Assembly (NCBI GenBank): GCA_900551445.1
Contig: URWA01000011.1
Location: forward strand, 1 to 64,000
Direction of reading: 5' to 3'
Source of the DNA: an uncultured Bacteroides sp.
GTDB lineage: Bacteria; Bacteroidota; Bacteroidia; Bacteroidales; Bacteroidaceae
DNA: 64,000 nt
Below, in pieces: positions 59,581-64,000 of the stretch. The notes under the pieces were generated by a model that did no database searches, was not told the DNA's origin, and was given only the letters and a program-made list of their open reading frames with translations. The position numbers and the translations under genes were made by a program. Position 1 is the first letter of the stretch. Every line of letters starts with the position of its first letter.

Positions 59581-60672
59581 ATGAAAAAACGACTCCTGAC
59601 GTGGGGAATTCTTGTATTCCAATATGTGCTATCTCTGGCACAATCCGTACCCGACTATCCGATTACACAAGGTGTATCTGCTCCTTTTGCGGGCTTTATA
59701 AAAGACTGGCTGGTAGTGGGTGGAGGGTGCAACTTCCCCTTCAAGCCTGCTGCCGAAGGAGGAGAAAAAGTGTATTACGACCAATGTTATGCGTTAAACG
59801 TCCGGACCGAATCTCCACAATGGATATCACTTCCTTCACTTCCCTGCCCGGTGGCATACGGCTGTGCCGTAGAAACACCGGAGGGCCTGGTCTGCATCGG
59901 AGGAGCCAATGCGGATTCCTGCCTGACCCGTGTATTCCGGATTCAAGCTGCCGATTCTCCACAAAAGTTTTCTATCCAGGCACTTCCTTCACTGCCCGAA
60001 ACTATAGACAACGCTGCGGCTACCTTTCTCAACGGGTGCATTTACCTCACTGGAGGAAACCAGCCACACGGACAGAACGCACTGTACAAACTGGACTTGA
60101 ATATAGACCATGCGTGGCAAAAACTGACAGCCTATCCTGGACCTCAACGCGTACAGCCGATTCTGATGAATGACGGTCACAAACTTTATTTAATAGGTGG
60201 ATACCAGGCAGCGTCGAAGGCTTCGGAAAGCATACTTTCACACGACATCTTATGCTATCTCCCCGAAACCGACCGCTGGGAATACGAATCAGACATACCC
60301 TTGGAAGAGAATGGGGAGAAACGCTGTATGGCCGGAGGGAGCGGTGCCCAAACCTCCACACATCTCATCCTTACCGGAGGAGTCAACTACGGCATTTTTA
60401 AAAAGGCCCTGGACGGAAAAGCAGGAAAAGACTATCTCACACACGAGCCATCCTGGTATCGGTTCAACGATGATCTCCTCTGTTTTGACTTCACACATAA
60501 AAAATGGACCCAGCATCCCAACATCCCGGGTATGGCACGGGCCGGAGGCATTCTCCTGCTACATCGTCATTGTTTATACATGGTATGCGGAGAAATAAAA
60601 CCCGGCGTACGAACCCCACAAATTACAGTTTATCCGCTTAAAAAAGAAGTATATTTTCAAAATAACCCCTAA
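59581..60672 (+). CDS. nanM: NanM-like N-acetylneuraminate mutarotase (kelch beta-propeller)
   Basis: A 363-residue exported protein (start 59581, signal peptide LLTWGILVFQYVLSLAQS) built of kelch repeats: GFIKDWLVVGGGCNFPF, VAYGCAVETPEGLVCIGGAN, NGCIYLTGGNQ, DGHKLYLIGGYQ, STHLILTGGVN and LLHRHCLYMVCGE. Cyclically permuted mutarotases of this kind convert alpha- to beta-N-acetylneuraminate (or the reverse) in the periplasm and speed sialic acid use. It has no own clear -7 consensus (TACTTTAG near 59531 is closest) and precedes the nan operon by 72 nt. Confidence 0.85.
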   Translation: MKKRLLTWGILVFQYVLSLAQSVPDYPITQGVSAPFAGFIKDWLVVGGGCNFPFKPAAEGGEKVYYDQCYALNVRTESPQWISLPSLPCPVAYGCAVETPEGLVCIGGANADSCLTRVFRIQAADSPQKFSIQALPSLPETIDNAAATFLNGCIYLTGGNQPHGQNALYKLDLNIDHAWQKLTAYPGPQRVQPILMNDGHKLYLIGGYQAASKASESILSHDILCYLPETDRWEYESDIPLEENGEKRCMAGGSGAQTSTHLILTGGVNYGIFKKALDGKAGKDYLTHEPSWYRFNDDLLCFDFTHKKWTQHPNIPGMARAGGILLLHRHCLYMVCGEIKPGVRTPQITVYPLKKEVYFQNNP

Positions 60673-60699
60673 AAACCTTGTAGTATAAAAATATATCGC

Positions 60700-60707
60700 T
60701 ACTTTTG
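60700..60707 (+). promoter_or_regulatory. -7 box of the nan operon
   Basis: TACTTTTG (TAnnTTTG), with TTG at 60678-60680 19 bp upstream as -33. It lies 37 nt before the lyase start codon, so the lyase can be made independently of nanM. Confidence 0.6.
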
Positions 60708-60744
60708 CCGATATTAAATAAATCAATTTATTAAATATAATATT

Positions 60745-61662
60745 ATGGAAAAAATCATTGGTTTAATTGACGCTCCGTTTACTCCGTTTTATGAAAATGG
60801 GGAAGTAAACTATGAACCGATTGCGGCGTATGCGGCCATGCTGGCAAAGAACGGCCTGAAAGGCGTGTTCATCAACGGTTCATCCGGTGAAGGCTACATG
60901 CTGACGGAAGAAGAACGTATGAAACTGGCTGAACGCTGGATTGAAGTGGCTCCCGAAGGTTTCAAGGTGATTGTACACGTGGGAAGCTGCTGCGTAAAGG
61001 CAAGCAAGATGCTGGCTGAACATGCACAAAAGATCGGGGCATGGGGCATCGGTGCCATGGCTCCTCCTTTCCCGAAAATCGGTCGTATCGAAGAACTGGT
61101 GAAATACTGCGAAGAAATCGCAGCCGGAGCGCCGAATCTTCCATTCTATTATTATCACATTCCGGCATTCAACGGTGCCTACCTGCCGATGGTGGAATTG
61201 CTGAAAGCGGTAGACGGACGTATCCCGAACTTTGCCGGCATCAAATATACGTACGAAAGCATTTATGAATACAACCAGTGCCGCCTGTACAAGAACGGCA
61301 AGTTCGACATGCTGCACGGTCAGGATGAAACCATCCTTCCTTCACTGGCCATGGGCGGTGCACAGGGCGGTATCGGTGGAACAACCAACTACAACGGCAT
61401 CAACCTGGTAGGCATCCTCGATGCTTGGAAAGCCGGCGACATTGAAAAGGCTCGCGAATTGCAGAACTTCTCACAGGATGTCATCAACGTAATCTGTCAC
61501 TACCGCGGCAACATCGTAGCCGGAAAGCGCATCATGAAACTGATAGGCCTGGATCTGGGCAAGAACCGTACGCCGTTCCAGAACATGACCGACGAAGAAG
61601 AAGCTCGCATGAAGGCGGAACTGGAAGCGATCAAATTCTTTGACCGTTGTAACAAATTCTAA
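60745..61662 (+). CDS. nanA: N-acetylneuraminate lyase
   Basis: A 305-residue class I aldolase (DapA/NAL family) splitting N-acetylneuraminate into ManNAc and pyruvate. The pyruvate motif GSSGEGYML is near residues 47-55, the tyrosine in LPFYYYHIPAF (about 139) and the Schiff-base Lys167 in GIKYTYES; GGIGGTTNYNG follows. The B. fragilis counterpart is called NanL. The gene order lyase-epimerase-transporter is the same as in the B. fragilis nan operon. Confidence 0.95.
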   Translation: MEKIIGLIDAPFTPFYENGEVNYEPIAAYAAMLAKNGLKGVFINGSSGEGYMLTEEERMKLAERWIEVAPEGFKVIVHVGSCCVKASKMLAEHAQKIGAWGIGAMAPPFPKIGRIEELVKYCEEIAAGAPNLPFYYYHIPAFNGAYLPMVELLKAVDGRIPNFAGIKYTYESIYEYNQCRLYKNGKFDMLHGQDETILPSLAMGGAQGGIGGTTNYNGINLVGILDAWKAGDIEKARELQNFSQDVINVICHYRGNIVAGKRIMKLIGLDLGKNRTPFQNMTDEEEARMKAELEAIKFFDRCNKF

Positions 61663-61673
61663 CCGTCGGCCTT

Positions 61674-62861
61674 ATGATGTGCATAGATACCTACGCAAAA
61701 TACTGGGCTGAGAACTACAAGGAAGATCTCACCCACAACATCATGCCTTTTTGGCTGAAATACGGTCTCGACAAGAAACACGGGGGTGTATATACCTGCG
61801 TGGCACGCGACGGACAGTTGTTCGACACCACCAAATCGGTATGGTTCCAAGGCCGTTTTGCCTTTATCTGCTCTTTTGCCTACAACCATGTGGAAAAGAA
61901 TCCGGAATGGCTGGAAGCAGCCAAACTGACACTGGATTTCATTGAAAACCACTGTTTCGATACGGACGGAAGAATGTATTTCGAAGTCATGGCCGACGGC
62001 ACACCGCTCCGGAAAAGAAGATATGTGTTTTCTGAAAGCTTTGCCGCCATCGCCATGTCGGAATATGCACTGGCTACCGGCAACCAGGAATATGCGAAAA
62101 AAGCACTCGACCTGTTCAAGCGGATGCGTCATTTCCTGAATACTCCCGGCATTTTGGAGCCGAAATACCTTCCGACTCTCCAGGCACAGGGCCATTCCAT
62201 CACCATGATTATGGTCAACGTGGCTTCCTGCATCAAGCAAGTGATTTCCGACCCGGAACTGAATGCCCAGATTGAGGAGTCCATCCATGCGTTGAAAAAT
62301 TACTTCATGCATCCGGAATTCAAAGCGCTGCTGGAAATGGTGGGCCCCAAAGGAGAATTCATCGACACCATGAACGGACGTACCATCAATCCGGGACATT
62401 GCATCGAAACGTCCTGGTTCCTGTTCGACGTAGCCCGTAACATGGGCGGCAACAAAGAGCTCGTCGACATGGCGCTGACCATTCTCGACTGGTCGTGGGA
62501 ATGGGGATGGGACAAGCAGTACGGCGGTATCATCAACTTCAAGGACTGCAAGAACCTGCCTCCCCAGGATTATTCACAGGATATGAAATTCTGGTGGCCG
62601 CAAACCGAAGCCATCATCGCCAACCTGTATGCCTATAAGCTGACCAAAGACGAAAAGTACCTGAAACGCCACAAACAAATCAGTGAATGGACGTATGCCC
62701 ATTTCCCCGACAATGAGTTCGGCGAATGGTATGGATACCTGCACCGCGACGGCACAGTAGCCCAACCCGCAAAAGGTAACTTATTCAAAGGTCCTTTCCA
62801 TATTCCACGAATGATGGTCAAGGGATATACTTTATGTAAAGAAATACTTGCCGGAGAATAG
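61674..62861 (+). CDS. nanE: N-acylglucosamine 2-epimerase (ManNAc to GlcNAc)
   Basis: A 395-residue AGE/renin-binding-protein-type epimerase with an (alpha/alpha)6 fold. WLKYGLDKKHGGVYTCV, WFQGRFAFICSFAYNHV, PGHCIETSWFLFDVA, FWWPQTEAIIANLY and FHIPRMMVKGY contain the typical His/Arg/Glu active-site residues. In B. fragilis such an enzyme converts ManNAc to GlcNAc without phosphorylation, with a ROK kinase acting next; no kinase is seen here. It starts 11 nt after the lyase stop. The symbol follows Bacteroides use; it is unrelated to enteric NanE, which acts on ManNAc-6-phosphate. Confidence 0.93.
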   Translation: MMCIDTYAKYWAENYKEDLTHNIMPFWLKYGLDKKHGGVYTCVARDGQLFDTTKSVWFQGRFAFICSFAYNHVEKNPEWLEAAKLTLDFIENHCFDTDGRMYFEVMADGTPLRKRRYVFSESFAAIAMSEYALATGNQEYAKKALDLFKRMRHFLNTPGILEPKYLPTLQAQGHSITMIMVNVASCIKQVISDPELNAQIEESIHALKNYFMHPEFKALLEMVGPKGEFIDTMNGRTINPGHCIETSWFLFDVARNMGGNKELVDMALTILDWSWEWGWDKQYGGIINFKDCKNLPPQDYSQDMKFWWPQTEAIIANLYAYKLTKDEKYLKRHKQISEWTYAHFPDNEFGEWYGYLHRDGTVAQPAKGNLFKGPFHIPRMMVKGYTLCKEILAGE

Positions 62862-62899
62862 CCCGGCAAGTACCATTGCTAACTGAATAATCATAATAT

Positions 62900-64000
62900 A
62901 TGAAGAACTCTAAGATTTATCCTTGGGTTGTAGTAGGACTGCTGTGGGGCGTGGCATTGCTCAACTATATGGACCGCCAAATGCTCAGTACCATGAAGGA
63001 GGCCATGCAGATGGATATCACGGAACTGCAATCGGCCACTAATTTTGGATATCTGATGGCCATCTTTCTCTGGATTTATGCCCTCATGAGCCCGGTTTCA
63101 GGTATCATCGCCGATCGTTTGAGCCGTAAATGGCTGATTGTTGGAAGTCTGTTCGTATGGTCTTCCGTCACCTACCTGATGGGAATTGCCGACACCTTCA
63201 ACCAGATTGTTTGGCTGCGCGCCTTAATGGGAGTGAGTGAAGCACTCTACATCCCCGCCGGACTTTCCCTCATTGCAGACTACCACACGGGAAAATCTCG
63301 TTCTCTGGCTGTGGGTATCCACATGACAGGACTTTATATGGGACAAGCCATCGGTGGATTTGGAGCCACTGTGGCTGCCGCTTTCTCTTGGCACACCACT
63401 TTCCATTGGTTCGGAATCATCGGAATAGCCTATGCCGTGATTTTGATGTTATTCTTGTATGACAAAAAGATAGAAACAATTCCGACAGAAAAGCTCCAAG
63501 CCAAGCCACATGAAAAAGAAGGCGTATTCATCAGTCTGAAATCCTTGCTGACCAACGTAGCCTTCTGGGTAATCCTGCTTTATTTTGCTGCCCCCAGCCT
63601 TCCCGGATGGGCCACCAAAAACTGGCTCCCAACCTTATTTGCCGAAAACCTTAATTTACCAATGTCACAAGCAGGTCCCCTCTCTACCATTACGATTGCG
63701 GTCTCTTCCTTTATCGGTGTCATTATCGGGGGACCGTTATCCGACAGATGGGTTCAGAAAAACCTGCGCGGGCGTGTATATACCGGAGCAATCGGTCTGG
63801 GACTGACTATCCCTTCCTTGCTTTTATTGGGATTCGGACATAACTTGATCGCCGTAGTAGCAGCCGGATTATTGTTTGGTATCGGCTATGGCATCTTCGA
63901 CACCAACAACATGCCTATTCTCTGCCAGTTTGTGTCACGCAAACAAAGAGCTACTGCCTACGGGGTGATGAACATGATAGGAGTTGCTGCCGGCGCCTTT
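62900..64000 (+). CDS. nanT: MFS sialic acid transporter (NanT-like), 3' end outside the window
   Basis: The frame is open from ATG 62900 to the window edge, giving 367 residues, so the last one or two membrane segments are missing. It starts MKNSKIYPWVVVGLLWGVAL with LNYMDRQMLSTM, typical of the anion:cation symporter branch of the major facilitator superfamily. The loop 2-3 motif is ADRLSRKWLIVG and the central loop is rich in Lys and Glu. It follows the epimerase by 38 nt. Position as third gene of the nan operon supports sialic acid uptake across the inner membrane. Confidence 0.9.
   Translation, partial: MKNSKIYPWVVVGLLWGVALLNYMDRQMLSTMKEAMQMDITELQSATNFGYLMAIFLWIYALMSPVSGIIADRLSRKWLIVGSLFVWSSVTYLMGIADTFNQIVWLRALMGVSEALYIPAGLSLIADYHTGKSRSLAVGIHMTGLYMGQAIGGFGATVAAAFSWHTTFHWFGIIGIAYAVILMLFLYDKKIETIPTEKLQAKPHEKEGVFISLKSLLTNVAFWVILLYFAAPSLPGWATKNWLPTLFAENLNLPMSQAGPLSTITIAVSSFIGVIIGGPLSDRWVQKNLRGRVYTGAIGLGLTIPSLLLLGFGHNLIAVVAAGLLFGIGYGIFDTNNMPILCQFVSRKQRATAYGVMNMIGVAAGAF

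Overview
The window looks like chromosomal DNA of a gut Bacteroidales species, most probably Bacteroides or Phocaeicola. Evidence: a SusC/SusD pair with a DUF1735 surface lipoprotein, BACON and GH92/GH97/GH115 families, and many start regions preceded by the Bacteroidetes -7 box TAnnTTTG rather than a sigma70 -10 box. The species cannot be fixed from sequence alone. I see no rRNA, tRNA, CRISPR array or prophage.

Layout. 1-9.5 kb: a polysaccharide-utilisation-type locus (SusC, SusD, surface glycan-binding protein, M60 mucin-type metalloprotease). 9.5-19.1 kb: cysS, then GH97, GH51 and GH2 glycosidases, mostly with their own promoters and terminators. 19.2-26.0 kb: an operon of three GH92 alpha-mannosidases; the middle one has Gln where the others have the catalytic acid Glu. 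26.4-29.5 kb: GH115 alpha-glucuronidase plus SGNH esterase. 29.9-32.8 kb: GH3 glycosidase. 32.8-44.4 kb: housekeeping block (mnmA, DUF3843, U32 peptidase, tRNA-dihydrouridine synthase, a CDF transporter/epimerase/PAP2 operon, RNase R, a 43-residue basic protein, cysE). 44.4-54.8 kb: complete L-rhamnose catabolism (rhaB-rhaA-rhaT-rhaD-fucO, divergent AraC regulator, GH78 rhamnosidase). 55.3-57.9 kb: a tight operon of DUF3836 secreted protein, CPBP protease, two DUF2975 membrane proteins and a small Cro/CI regulator, with palindromic operators at its promoter. 57.9-58.1 kb: a MITE-like element. 58.1-64.0 kb: sialic acid use (ROK regulator, NanM-like mutarotase, neuraminate lyase, N-acylglucosamine 2-epimerase, NanT-like MFS transporter cut by the window end).

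How it fits together. The M60 protease, alpha-mannosidases, beta-galactosidase and sialic acid genes suit host mucin and N-glycans. GH51, GH115, GH3, GH97 and GH78 suit plant hemicellulose and pectin side chains. Rhamnose released by GH78 would feed the adjacent rha operon; sialic acid would be imported by NanT, cleaved to ManNAc and pyruvate, and ManNAc epimerised to GlcNAc.

Non-coding highlights: two near-identical copies, 14 kb apart, of a short RNA-like unit with full promoter and terminator; two unrelated but architecturally matching arrays of four tandem 21-bp or 22-bp palindromic units; a cluster of DnaA-box-like sites; and a self-regulation signature at the CPBP/DUF2975 operon. All functions are inferred from sequence reading; no database search was run.
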